From NCBI GenBank assembly GCA_016183075.1, contig JACPFH010000334.1:1-10103 (forward strand): a stretch of 10,103 nt of DNA. Direction: 5' to 3'. The notes under the pieces were generated by a model that was not told where the DNA came from, made no database searches, and worked only from the letters and a program-made list of their open reading frames with translations. Source of the DNA: Deltaproteobacteria bacterium. Its GTDB lineage: Bacteria; Desulfobacterota; Binatia; UBA9968. Positions within the stretch are counted from its first letter, which is position 1. The number at the start of each line of letters is the position of its first letter. Below are positions 1 through 6,116 of the stretch, one piece after another. Made by a program: the position numbers and the translations under genes.

Positions 1-675
1 ATCTTCTCTCAAAGCGTCGGCGAAGGACCCCACGAGGCCCTTTTTACTCCGGATGGGCGCCTGGTCTGTGTTCCGTGCGCTTCGGGTGATCTCTATCTCG
101 TCCCGCCCGAAAATCCCGACCGCTTCACCGTGCTACGCTGCGGTTTCGGGGCCGGCCACGTGGATTTCTCTTCGGACGGGCGCTACGCTTACGTCGCGAA
201 TTCCCTGGATGACGATGTTGCCATCGTCGATCTTGTCGTGAAAGAGGTCGTGGCGCGGGTTCCAGCCGGAGCTGGAGCCCACCGTCCAACCCTAAGCGAA
301 GACGGCCGCCTGCTCTTTGTCGCCAATTTTGTCGCCGATACCGTGACCGTCATCGACACCCGATCCCGCGAGGTCACCGGTACCGTGCCGGTCGGGACCT
401 ATCCCCACGACGCAGTGCGGGCGCCGGGCGGAAGAATAGCCGTGTGTAGCTACGGCTCGGGAAGCGCCACGGTCATCGACCCGGCGCGCGGGCTGGCAAA
501 GACGGAGCTCGAAACCGGCCAGGGAACGTCCCACTGCGGCTTCCTGTGCGGCGGGGCACTCGGCCTGTTCGCCAACTCGATTTCACAGGATGTGACGATC
601 GTCGACATGGAGAAAACCACGCCGCGCGCCACCATTGCGGTTTCTGCCAGAGCAACACGGGTAGACCAACTGTAA
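1..675 (+). CDS. YVTN-family beta-propeller repeat protein, 3' part
   Basis: The frame is open from the first base and ends at TAA 673-675, so the start lies outside the window and 224 residues are visible. The protein is a run of about 40-residue repeats, each with a turn such as SSDGRYAYVAN or SEDGRLLFVAN, followed by a VTVID or VAIVD strand and a PHDA/GHVD/AHRPT-like loop. This is the signature of YVTN/cytochrome-d1-type propeller blades; about four to five blades are visible. Such proteins are usually periplasmic or extracytoplasmic, and their precise roles are mostly unknown. Several cysteines (VCVPCASG, LRCGFG, SHCGFLCGG) are unusual for the family. The C-terminus stops soon after the last blade strand. 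The family is clear; the function is not, and no partner gene is visible. Confidence 0.8.
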   Translation: MFSQSVGEGPHEALFTPDGRLVCVPCASGDLYLVPPENPDRFTVLRCGFGAGHVDFSSDGRYAYVANSLDDDVAIVDLVVKEVVARVPAGAGAHRPTLSEDGRLLFVANFVADTVTVIDTRSREVTGTVPVGTYPHDAVRAPGGRIAVCSYGSGSATVIDPARGLAKTELETGQGTSHCGFLCGGALGLFANSISQDVTIVDMEKTTPRATIAVSARATRVDQL

Positions 676-790
676 CCTCCGGATCACGCCTGCCCGTCGG
701 CGCCGGATAGTCACACCGTTCCCTTATGAGCTCGGGCGCTACTTCGAGCCTGGGGTTGGCCATGTTTGTAAATATGGGGACAACACGATA

Positions 791-1519
791 GTGGAAAGTG
801 GCCCTCCGCGACACGCTGCGACGGTTATCGTCTTACGACCGGACCGACACGGGCACTTCGAGGTTTTCCTGACCCGCCGGCCGCACGATATGGAGTTTCT
901 CGGCGGCTATTACGTCTTTCCGGGCGGCGTGGTGGAAAAAGACGATGAGTCCCCGCAGATGCTGCGCCGGTGCTATGGGCTATCCCCGCGCGTCGCGCAG
1001 CGTGTCGTAGGGGCTCGGCTCAGCCCGAAACTCGCCATGGCCCATTGGGTGGCGGGTATCAGGGAGCTTTTTGAAGAAGTTGGGATTCTTCTTTGCGTCA
1101 CAGAAACCGGCGAACCCGTAGACATGAAAAATGAGGAGAGAAAAAGCCGGCTGTACCGCAAGCGCAAAGCGCTGGTGGCGGGAGCGATAAGCTTTGCGGA
1201 ACTGTTGGAGTCGGAGGGGCTTTTTTGCGACACCGGAACACCGGTCTATTTTTCGCACCGCATTACCCCACAAGAGCGCCCGGTGCGATTCGACACCTGT
1301 TTCTTTCTCACGCCCATGCCGATCGACCAAACCCCGCTGCTCGCCTCCGAGGAAGTCGCCGAGACCCGATGGCTCACGCCCGAGCGTGCGCTCGAAGAAT
1401 TCCGCCGAGGAAGGCTGCCTTTGGTGCCGCCGACGCTAGCGGCGTTGGAAACGCTCAGCGACTTCGATTCCTGGCGCTCTCTTTCGGCCGTTGTCCACTC
1501 GGGGGTTTACAGGCGATGA
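791..1519 (+). CDS. Nudix hydrolase, NUDT19-like (probable CoA or nucleotide diphosphatase)
   Basis: A 242-residue protein starting at GTG 791, with GGGGA at 776-780 placed 10 nt upstream; no in-frame ATG lies nearby. It starts AATVIVLRP and keeps the front of a Nudix box (FPGGVVEKDD, residues 43-52) and the back of it (RELFEEVGI, residues 91-99). About 31 extra residues lie between them compared with the canonical GX5EX7REUXEEXGU spacing. A split box of this kind, together with the later RFDTCFFL motif, is typical of the NUDT19/RP2-like branch, whose studied members hydrolyse CoA and acyl-CoA to phosphopantetheine and 3',5'-ADP. Metal would be bound by E92, E95 and E96. The substrate is inferred from the family and not shown by the sequence. 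It is followed 41 nt later by a small unknown gene on the same strand. Confidence 0.85.
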   Translation: MESGPPRHAATVIVLRPDRHGHFEVFLTRRPHDMEFLGGYYVFPGGVVEKDDESPQMLRRCYGLSPRVAQRVVGARLSPKLAMAHWVAGIRELFEEVGILLCVTETGEPVDMKNEERKSRLYRKRKALVAGAISFAELLESEGLFCDTGTPVYFSHRITPQERPVRFDTCFFLTPMPIDQTPLLASEEVAETRWLTPERALEEFRRGRLPLVPPTLAALETLSDFDSWRSLSAVVHSGVYRR

Positions 1520-1560
1520 TCAATAGGGGATAATAGTGTGGCTTCGCGACAAAAAATACT

Positions 1561-1836
1561 ATGGGACATGCCAAGCATAAAAACGAGACGCTGCTTGAGG
1601 AACTCATCGCTGCGGCGCAAAGGCTCAACATCCAGGTGCGAACCGAAAAGCTGCTGCGGGAAGTAGGCTACCGCGCCCACAGCGGTCGCTGCCGCTTGAA
1701 GAACCGCAACCTCATCATCATTGATCGGGACGCTCCCCTGAGCGAACAGATCGACTTTCTTGCCGCCGAGCTGAGCAAACAAGCCAGCGGTTTGGATCTC
1801 TTACCGCCTCAGGTCAGAAGCCGGCTGCACCGATAG
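1561..1836 (+). CDS. Small conserved-looking protein of unknown function (91 aa)
   Basis: ATG 1561 to TAG 1834-1836. An in-frame TAG at 1534-1536 rules out a much longer start. No good Shine-Dalgarno sequence lies within 15 nt; AGGGGA at 1525-1530 is too far away. The product has an N-terminal amphipathic helix (ETLLEELIAAAQRL), a basic centre with GRCRLKNRN, a hydrophobic strand LIIIDRDAP, then SEQIDFLAAELSK and a C-terminal PPQVRSRL. The alpha-beta-alpha order and the charged-hydrophobic alternation look like a genuine folded cytoplasmic protein, and I see no signal peptide or membrane segment. I do not recognise an established function. The strand-then-helix segment vaguely recalls ImmA/IrrE-like peptidase remnants, but no HExxH zinc motif is present. 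It probably shares a transcript with the Nudix gene. Confidence 0.6.
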   Translation: MGHAKHKNETLLEELIAAAQRLNIQVRTEKLLREVGYRAHSGRCRLKNRNLIIIDRDAPLSEQIDFLAAELSKQASGLDLLPPQVRSRLHR

Positions 1837-1853
1837 CCCGATGTCGCCTATCG
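1831..1853. terminator. Short hairpin between convergent stop codons
   Basis: CGATAG at 1831-1836 is the reverse complement of CTATCG at 1848-1853. The 11-nt spacer falls exactly between the plus-strand stop (1834-1836) and the minus-strand stop (1854-1856). It could act in both directions, but the stem is only 6 bp and no T-run follows on either strand, so it is at best a weak terminator. Confidence 0.2.
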
Positions 1854-2528
1854 TCAGTCGGAGGGTTCCACCCGGATCCGCTTCGCGGCTTCGATCCCGA
1901 GCGCAAATTCGTCCTTTCCCACCCTCAGTGTTATGATCCCCAAGGACGGAGCCACGTCCAAAACGTGTATTCTGGCTCCCGGCACAAGCCGGTGCTCGTG
2001 CATGAAAGCGAGCAAACGGGCATCTCTCTCCCCGCCCTCCGTGATGCATTCCAGCACGACCTCTTTGCCGGCAGCAATTTGCGCCAGCGGCACTCCTTTA
2101 TGGCGGGCAGCCGAGTCTTTGCCGGGGATCGGATTCCCGTGGGGACAGGTCGTGGGGTGGTGAAGCAGTTTGGCGAGCCGTTCTTCCACCTCATCAGAGA
2201 TCGCGTGCTCCAGGCGGTGGGCTTCCTGGTGCGCCTTGACCCAATCCAGGCCTAAAAGGTCGGTGAGAAATCTCTCCGTCAGAAAATGACGACGCAGGAT
2301 GCCCTCCGCCACCTTCCTCCCTTTGGCGGTGAGATGAATCTCCTTGCGCCGCTCCACCTTCACGTAGCCGTCACTGTGTAGCCGCCGCAAGGTACTGAAC
2401 ACGGTAGATGCGGAAACACCCATCTCATCCGCCACCCTGGCGGCAATGACCGGTTGCACCTCCTCGCCGAGAACGTAAATCGCTCTCAAATAGTCCTCAC
2501 CGGTCGGCGTGATTTTTGGCTCTTCCAT
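1854..2528 (-). CDS. DtxR/MntR-family metal-dependent transcriptional regulator
   Basis: A 224-residue protein, the normal length of a full DtxR/IdeR-type regulator (DtxR is 226). Residues 8-70 form the winged helix-turn-helix (TPTGEDYLRAIYVL, then VADEMGVSASTVFSTLRRL). Residues 75-120 are the dimerisation and metal domain, with H81, E85, H100, H104, E107 and H108 lining up with DtxR H79, E83, H98, C102, E105 and H106. A CPHGNPIP linker follows at about 128-135, then a FeoA/SH3-like C-terminal domain (PLAQIAAGKEV to KRIRVEPSD). Two metal ligands differ from DtxR: H104 replaces Cys102, and D12 sits where DtxR has Met10 and MntR has Asp8. Iron and manganese are therefore both possible co-effectors. 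It is divergent from an Fe(III)-uptake pair across a palindrome, which suggests autoregulation and control of that transporter. The ATG at 2526-2528 is chosen; its Shine-Dalgarno is weak. Confidence 0.9.
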   Translation of the reverse strand: MEEPKITPTGEDYLRAIYVLGEEVQPVIAARVADEMGVSASTVFSTLRRLHSDGYVKVERRKEIHLTAKGRKVAEGILRRHFLTERFLTDLLGLDWVKAHQEAHRLEHAISDEVEERLAKLLHHPTTCPHGNPIPGKDSAARHKGVPLAQIAAGKEVVLECITEGGERDARLLAFMHEHRLVPGARIHVLDVAPSLGIITLRVGKDEFALGIEAAKRIRVEPSD

Positions 2529-2532
2529 AGTC

Positions 2533-2561
2533 TTGACAAACTTTATTTCTTAGTATATACG
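2533..2561 (+). promoter_or_regulatory. Sigma-70-type promoter for the iron transporter genes
   Basis: A perfect -35 TTGACA (2533-2538), a 17-bp spacer and -10 TATACG (2556-2561) lie in an AT-rich patch that contrasts with the GC-rich surroundings. Transcription would start near 2568 and leave a leader of about 115 nt before the binding-protein gene. On the opposite strand TATACT (2552-2557) and TAGAAT (2565-2570) are possible -10 hexamers for the regulator gene, but neither has a convincing -35 partner. Confidence 0.55.
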
Positions 2562-2571
2562 AATATTCTAA
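2550..2571. promoter_or_regulatory. Inverted-repeat operator, probable site of the DtxR-family regulator
   Basis: The half-sites TTAGTATATAC (2550-2560) and GAATATTCTAA (2561-2571) are reverse complements at 9 of 11 positions, and the symmetry stops abruptly outside them. The outer TTAG...CTAA ends match those of the known DtxR/IdeR box, although the site here is 22 bp rather than 19 and the core is AT-rich. It covers the -10 element of the plus-strand promoter and both possible -10 hexamers of the regulator gene, so an occupied site would block both directions. That the adjacent regulator binds here is inferred from position and symmetry. Confidence 0.55.
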
Positions 2572-2620
2572 ATTTGACTTATCAAAGATCATGTCTTGCC
2601 CCTACCTCACTGCGACCCTC

Positions 2621-2650
2621 GCGAACGCCCCATCATATTGGAGGCGTCGC
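2621..2650 (+). promoter_or_regulatory. Stable hairpin in the leader of the iron transporter mRNA
   Basis: The stem pairs 2621-2623 with 2648-2650, 2625-2629 with 2643-2647 and 2630-2632 with 2639-2641. This gives 11 base pairs with one bulged A on each side (2624 and 2642) and a six-base loop TCATAT (2633-2638). It sits between the predicted transcription start and the ribosome binding site at 2667-2671, and it does not include that site. No T-run follows, so it is not an intrinsic terminator. I cannot match it to a known riboswitch class. Confidence 0.35.
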
Positions 2651-2666
2651 CGAACTTCAACCCTAC

Positions 2667-2671
2667 GGAGG
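2667..2671 (+). promoter_or_regulatory. Strong ribosome binding site deciding the binding-protein start
   Basis: GGAGG lies 10 nt before ATG 2682. The same frame is open far upstream, into the regulator gene, but only this ATG has a good Shine-Dalgarno and is followed directly by a signal peptide. Confidence 0.8.
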
Positions 2672-2681
2672 TTATCGGACC

Positions 2682-3575
2682 ATGCGCACGACTTTTTTCC
2701 TTCGGCTCTTGACCGCTGCCTTTCTGCTGTCGGAACTTTTACTGCCCAGACAGGCTACTCCAGCCGGCTCCGCGGAGGTCATTGTGTACTCGGCGCGGAT
2801 CGAAGCGCTGATCAAACCCATGTTCGACGCCTTTTCTGCAAGGACAGGAATTAAGGCCCAGTATTTCACCGCAAGCGAAAAGGAACTGTTCGAGCGCCTC
2901 AAGGCGGAAGGCTCTAAAACTCCCGCCGACGCCTTCATGACAGTGGACGCCGGGAATCTCTGGATTGCCCAGCAAGCCGGGCTCCTTCAAGGATTCAAGT
3001 CGGAGGTGATCGAAAGGAACATCCCGGCCCATCTTCGAGCCAAGGACAACTCCTGGGTTGGCCTGTCGATGCGGGCCAGGCCCATCATGTACAGCACCGA
3101 ACGGGTCAATCCCTCCGAGCTGTCCACCTACGAGGCGCTGGCCGAGCCGAAGTGGCGCGGGCGTCTGTGCCTGCGCACCTCGAGACAGGTTTACACGCAG
3201 TCACTGGTCGCAACCATGATCAAGACGCTGGGCGAGAAGCACGCTGAAGAGATCGTGCGCGGCTGGATGGCCAATCAACCGCGCATCCTCGATAGCGACA
3301 CACGGATCCTGGAAGGAATCGCCGCCGGCCAGTGCGACGTAGGCTTAACCAACACCTATTACCTCGCCCGACTTAAGGCAAAAAACGCCGCCTTCCCCGT
3401 GGCGGCCTTCTGGCCCAACCAAAGTGATCGCGGTGTCCACGTGAACATTTCCGGGGCCGGGATCACGAGATATGCAAAGAACCGAAAGAACGCCATTCAC
3501 CAGGTAAATGTCGCGGCTGCCGGCGAACTTCAGGTCGCCGCGGTCAAATTGCTAGATCGAGCTGGTTATAGATAG
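2682..3575 (+). CDS. fbpA: Fe(III) ABC transporter periplasmic binding protein (FutA/IdiA/FbpA type), internally shortened
   Basis: A 297-residue periplasmic ligand-binding protein. Residues 1 to about 31 are a Sec signal peptide (MRTTFFLRLLTAAFLL, cleavage probably after AGSA). The mature part opens VIVYSARIEALIKPMFDAF and has the family markers PADAFMTVDAGNLW, KWRGRLCLRTSRQVY, and QCDVGLTNTYYLARL. The tyrosine pair Y226/Y227 corresponds to the conserved Fe ligands of FbpA/FutA, and Y171 may be the third tyrosine. The His-Tyr ligand pair seen early in FutA-type proteins is Ile-Glu here (residues 40-41). Near the C-terminus the sequence jumps from ISGAGITRYAKNRKNAI straight to NVAAAGELQVAAVKLLDRAGYR. 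Relatives that I recall have about 45 residues between these blocks, including an LLEFLSSPEAQ helix and an EYPVNP segment, and are about 340 residues long. The reading frame is intact, so it is a CDS, but function may be impaired. The permease gene follows 19 nt later. Confidence 0.88.
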   Translation: MRTTFFLRLLTAAFLLSELLLPRQATPAGSAEVIVYSARIEALIKPMFDAFSARTGIKAQYFTASEKELFERLKAEGSKTPADAFMTVDAGNLWIAQQAGLLQGFKSEVIERNIPAHLRAKDNSWVGLSMRARPIMYSTERVNPSELSTYEALAEPKWRGRLCLRTSRQVYTQSLVATMIKTLGEKHAEEIVRGWMANQPRILDSDTRILEGIAAGQCDVGLTNTYYLARLKAKNAAFPVAAFWPNQSDRGVHVNISGAGITRYAKNRKNAIHQVNVAAAGELQVAAVKLLDRAGYR

Positions 3576-3594
3576 AACGGCGTGGATCGCTGCG

Positions 3595-5262
3595 ATGGAC
3601 GCCAACCAGACCCGAGATCTCCCCTACCGCACGCGCGGCCGTAGAGCATGGTTGAGGCCCGACCCTTGGCCGGTCGCCGCCGGAATAGTGGGCCTCCTCG
3701 TGGCAACGCCTATCCTGGTGGTCATTTCCTCCCTGGTAAACCCCAGGGTGGAGGTCTGGGCTCATCTATGGGAGACCCAATTAGCCGAATTGATCTGGAA
3801 TACGCTCAGGCTGATGATCGGCGTGGGTCTCGGTGTGCTTGTTCTTGGAACGGGGCTCGCTTGGCTCGTGAGCATGTATCGCTTCCCCGGTCGAGCGGTA
3901 TTCGAATGGCTCCTCATTCTTCCTCTGGCGATCCCGACTTACGTGATCGGCTTTGTCTTTCGAGCCGTTCTGGACTACACCGGACCCGTCCAAACTCAGC
4001 TCCGTACCATCTTTGGACCGCAGCTCTGGTTCCCCGAAGTCGCTTCCTATAGTGGGGTCACCCTTGTCATGACGTTGGTCCTTTATCCCTACGTTTACTT
4101 GCTAGCCCGTACGGCTTTTTTAGAACAGTCAGCAAGCAAGCTCGAAGCGGCCCGCGCATTGGGAGCGGGAACATGGCTCCTCTTTTGGAAAGTGGCGCTA
4201 CCGTTAGCGCGCCCATCCATCGTAACGGGCCTGGCCCTAGCCCTGATGGAGGCACTCGCGGACTTTGGCACGGTTGCCATCTTCGGCTACTCGACCTTCA
4301 CCGTCGCCATCTACCGGGTCTGGTTCAGCATGTTCGATCGTCCTGCGGCTACGCAACTCGCTAGCCTCCTTATGCTGTGCACCTTGGGGCTTTACGTGCT
4401 GGAAAGGGCGGGACGTGGTCGAGCCCGCTTTTATCAGACCGAAGGAACCATGCGCCCAACCGCGCCAAAGACGCTGCGTGGGTGGAAGGCGTGGACCGCA
4501 AGCGGGACAGCCACCCTAGTAGTCGGAGTGGCATTTTTTCTGCCGGTTGCCCAGCTCCTCGCCTGGGTTGTGGCCGGTCCCGACTACGACGCCCGATATC
4601 CCGAGCTCTTGACAAGTACGCTGCTACTCGGCGTGGTGAGCGCCCTCTTGGCGGTAAGTGCTGCCGTGGTGGTGGCCTACGGTGTCCGCCTCAGCAATAG
4701 CCGGGTCGTCTCCACCTTCGCCGGTATCGCCAGCATGGGATACGCGCTTCCGGGTTCCGTGATTGCCGTCGGCGTGCTTGCCCCTCTGGCATTCCTCGAT
4801 CACACGCTGGATGCCTTCCTTGAGCGGAGCTTGGGCATATCGACCGGGCTCATGCTCACGGGGTCTATGGTGGGCCTAGTGTTCGCTTATCTGGCCCGCT
4901 TTCTCGCGGTTAGTCATCAAACTGTGGAAGCAAGTCTGGTAAAAGTTACGCCGAGCATGGATATGGCGGGGCGCTCCCTTGGGGCCAGCGCGACCACAGT
5001 CCTCCGTCGTATTCACCTCCCTCTGATTCGGCGTGGGTTAAGCGCCGCTGCCATCCTCGTCTTCGTGGACGTAATGAAGGAGATGCCAGCAACGCTCCTG
5101 CTCAGACCATTTGGCTATGACACTTTGGCGGTACGGGTATGGCAGTTGACCTCGGAGTCCTTTTGGGAGGCTGCTGCTCTTCCAGCCCTGACGATTGTGG
5201 CAGCCGGCGTCGTTCCGGTCCTTATATTGATGAGAAGCCGAACGCAGTGGATCCCAGGGTGA
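3595..5262 (+). CDS. fbpB: Fe(III) ABC transporter permease, two-core FbpB/SfuB type
   Basis: A 555-residue inner-membrane protein with two binding-protein-dependent permease cores fused in tandem, the usual size and layout of FbpB/SfuB/AfuB. The first core starts with a membrane segment after about residue 25 (PWPVAAGIVGLLVATPILVV), passes ILPLAIPTYVIGFVF, and has its EAA loop at residues 183-211 (LEAARALGAG, then ALPLARPSI). A hydrophilic linker at about 282-300 precedes the second core, which contains MGYALPGSVIAVGVLAPL and an EAA loop at 456-485 (DMAGRSLGAS, then HLPLIRR). About 12 membrane segments are expected. The EAA loops would dock on an ATPase, but no ATPase gene follows. The ATG at 3595 has only a weak GTGGA upstream and is 19 nt from the end of the binding-protein gene, which suggests one transcript. 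Confidence 0.92.
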   Translation: MDANQTRDLPYRTRGRRAWLRPDPWPVAAGIVGLLVATPILVVISSLVNPRVEVWAHLWETQLAELIWNTLRLMIGVGLGVLVLGTGLAWLVSMYRFPGRAVFEWLLILPLAIPTYVIGFVFRAVLDYTGPVQTQLRTIFGPQLWFPEVASYSGVTLVMTLVLYPYVYLLARTAFLEQSASKLEAARALGAGTWLLFWKVALPLARPSIVTGLALALMEALADFGTVAIFGYSTFTVAIYRVWFSMFDRPAATQLASLLMLCTLGLYVLERAGRGRARFYQTEGTMRPTAPKTLRGWKAWTASGTATLVVGVAFFLPVAQLLAWVVAGPDYDARYPELLTSTLLLGVVSALLAVSAAVVVAYGVRLSNSRVVSTFAGIASMGYALPGSVIAVGVLAPLAFLDHTLDAFLERSLGISTGLMLTGSMVGLVFAYLARFLAVSHQTVEASLVKVTPSMDMAGRSLGASATTVLRRIHLPLIRRGLSAAAILVFVDVMKEMPATLLLRPFGYDTLAVRVWQLTSESFWEAAALPALTIVAAGVVPVLILMRSRTQWIPG

Positions 5263-5270
5263 TTTCAGCG

Positions 5271-5369
5271 ATGAGAACCCGGCTCTTCTTAGCTCTTCTT
5301 GTAAATCTTCTCTGCAGGGCGGGGGGTCCTATCAGATTCCAAACAGCGTCTGAGCGTTGCAGCTCGTAG
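5271..5369 (+). pseudogene. Signal-peptide-like start of a possible lost third gene
   Basis: ATG 5271 opens 9 nt after the permease stop codon, with AGGGTGA overlapping that stop as a possible Shine-Dalgarno. The first residues, MRTRLFLALLVNLLCRAGG, have the basic start and hydrophobic core of a Sec or lipoprotein-like signal. The frame then runs into the antisense of tatD and stops at 5369 after 32 codons. TatD has a normal C-terminus, so if something was lost the break lies at about 5325-5331. A chance reading frame is equally possible. Confidence 0.2.
5282..5300 (+). repeat. Tandem 9-bp direct repeat
   Basis: GCTCTTCTT occurs at 5282-5290 and again at 5292-5300, separated by a single A. 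It lies in the short convergent gap between the permease gene and tatD, which has no recognisable terminator for either gene. Confidence 0.5.
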
Positions 5370-6102
5370 AGCGTGCCACCTCCTCTAAGGATATGCCTTT
5401 CACTCCGGCTACGACGTCGGCCACCAATCGGAGAAAGGCGGGCTCGTTGCGTTTTCCTCGATGCGGTACGGGCGCGAGATAAGGAGCGTCGGTCTCCACC
5501 AGAATCCTATCTAACGGCACCTTGCGCACCACATCCCTCAAATACTCTGCATTCTTAAAGGTAACGATCCCGCTGAACGAGAGAAAAAAACCCAGGTCCA
5601 AAAATTCTCTGGCGGCGTCGTAGTCTCCGGTAAAGCAGTGAATGACGCCGCCAACGGACCCTTTCGCTTCGCCGCACAATAGCTCCGCCACCTCGCGGTC
5701 CGAACGCCGGCTGTGAACCACCAGGGGAAGGCCGGTCTCCCGCGCGATCCCGATGAACCTGGAAAAAAGTTCCACTTGGGTTTGCCGCGGCGCGTGCTCA
5801 TAATAAAAGTCGAGCCCGGTTTCCCCGACAGCAACGACCCCAGGTTCCCGCACCAGGGCACGCAGCTTGTCCCACTCTTCTTCACCCACGTCCTTGGCGT
5901 CATGGGGATGCATTCCGACCGTAGCAAAAAGGCCCGGAAACGATCGCGCCAAGCGAAGCCCCGCCTCGTTGCTGGAGAGATCGCCAGCACCGCCCACGAT
6001 GATGATCTTTTCCACCCCGGCTTCGCTGGCCCGCCGGATTACCTGGTCCACATCCGCCGAGAACTCTGATCCCTGGATGTGAGCGTGGCTGTCGATCAGC
6101 AT
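5332..6102 (-). CDS. tatD: TatD-family metal-dependent hydrolase (YcfH-like DNase)
   Basis: A 256-residue TIM-barrel hydrolase of normal family length, running to a typical end (NAQTLFGI). All metal-site motifs are present: DSHAHIQ (H6, H8), VGETGLDFYY (E94), LVVHSRRSDREV (H130), GVIHCFTG (H155) and VETDAPYLAP (D205). Family members are cytoplasmic two-metal hydrolases; some have 3'-5' exonuclease or D-aminoacyl-tRNA deacylase activity, and the exact substrate of this one is not shown by sequence. It is the last gene of the tmk-holB-metG-tatD cluster, 14 nt after the metG stop and with no clear Shine-Dalgarno, so translation probably depends on coupling to metG. The ATG at 6100-6102 starts directly on the first motif. 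Confidence 0.93.
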   Translation of the reverse strand: MLIDSHAHIQGSEFSADVDQVIRRASEAGVEKIIIVGGAGDLSSNEAGLRLARSFPGLFATVGMHPHDAKDVGEEEWDKLRALVREPGVVAVGETGLDFYYEHAPRQTQVELFSRFIGIARETGLPLVVHSRRSDREVAELLCGEAKGSVGGVIHCFTGDYDAAREFLDLGFFLSFSGIVTFKNAEYLRDVVRKVPLDRILVETDAPYLAPVPHRGKRNEPAFLRLVADVVAGVKGISLEEVARSTSCNAQTLFGI

Positions 6103-6116
6103 TGTACGGAGAAAGC

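Noticed and set aside
2454..2681. Upstream extension of the Fe(III) binding protein by 76 residues
   Set aside because: It would overlap the start of the DtxR-family gene and the promoter/operator region, it lacks a ribosome binding site, and the strong GGAGG plus signal peptide point to ATG 2682.
5538..5990. 150-codon frame on the minus strand inside tatD
   Set aside because: It is an alternative frame of tatD, whose own frame carries all catalytic motifs.
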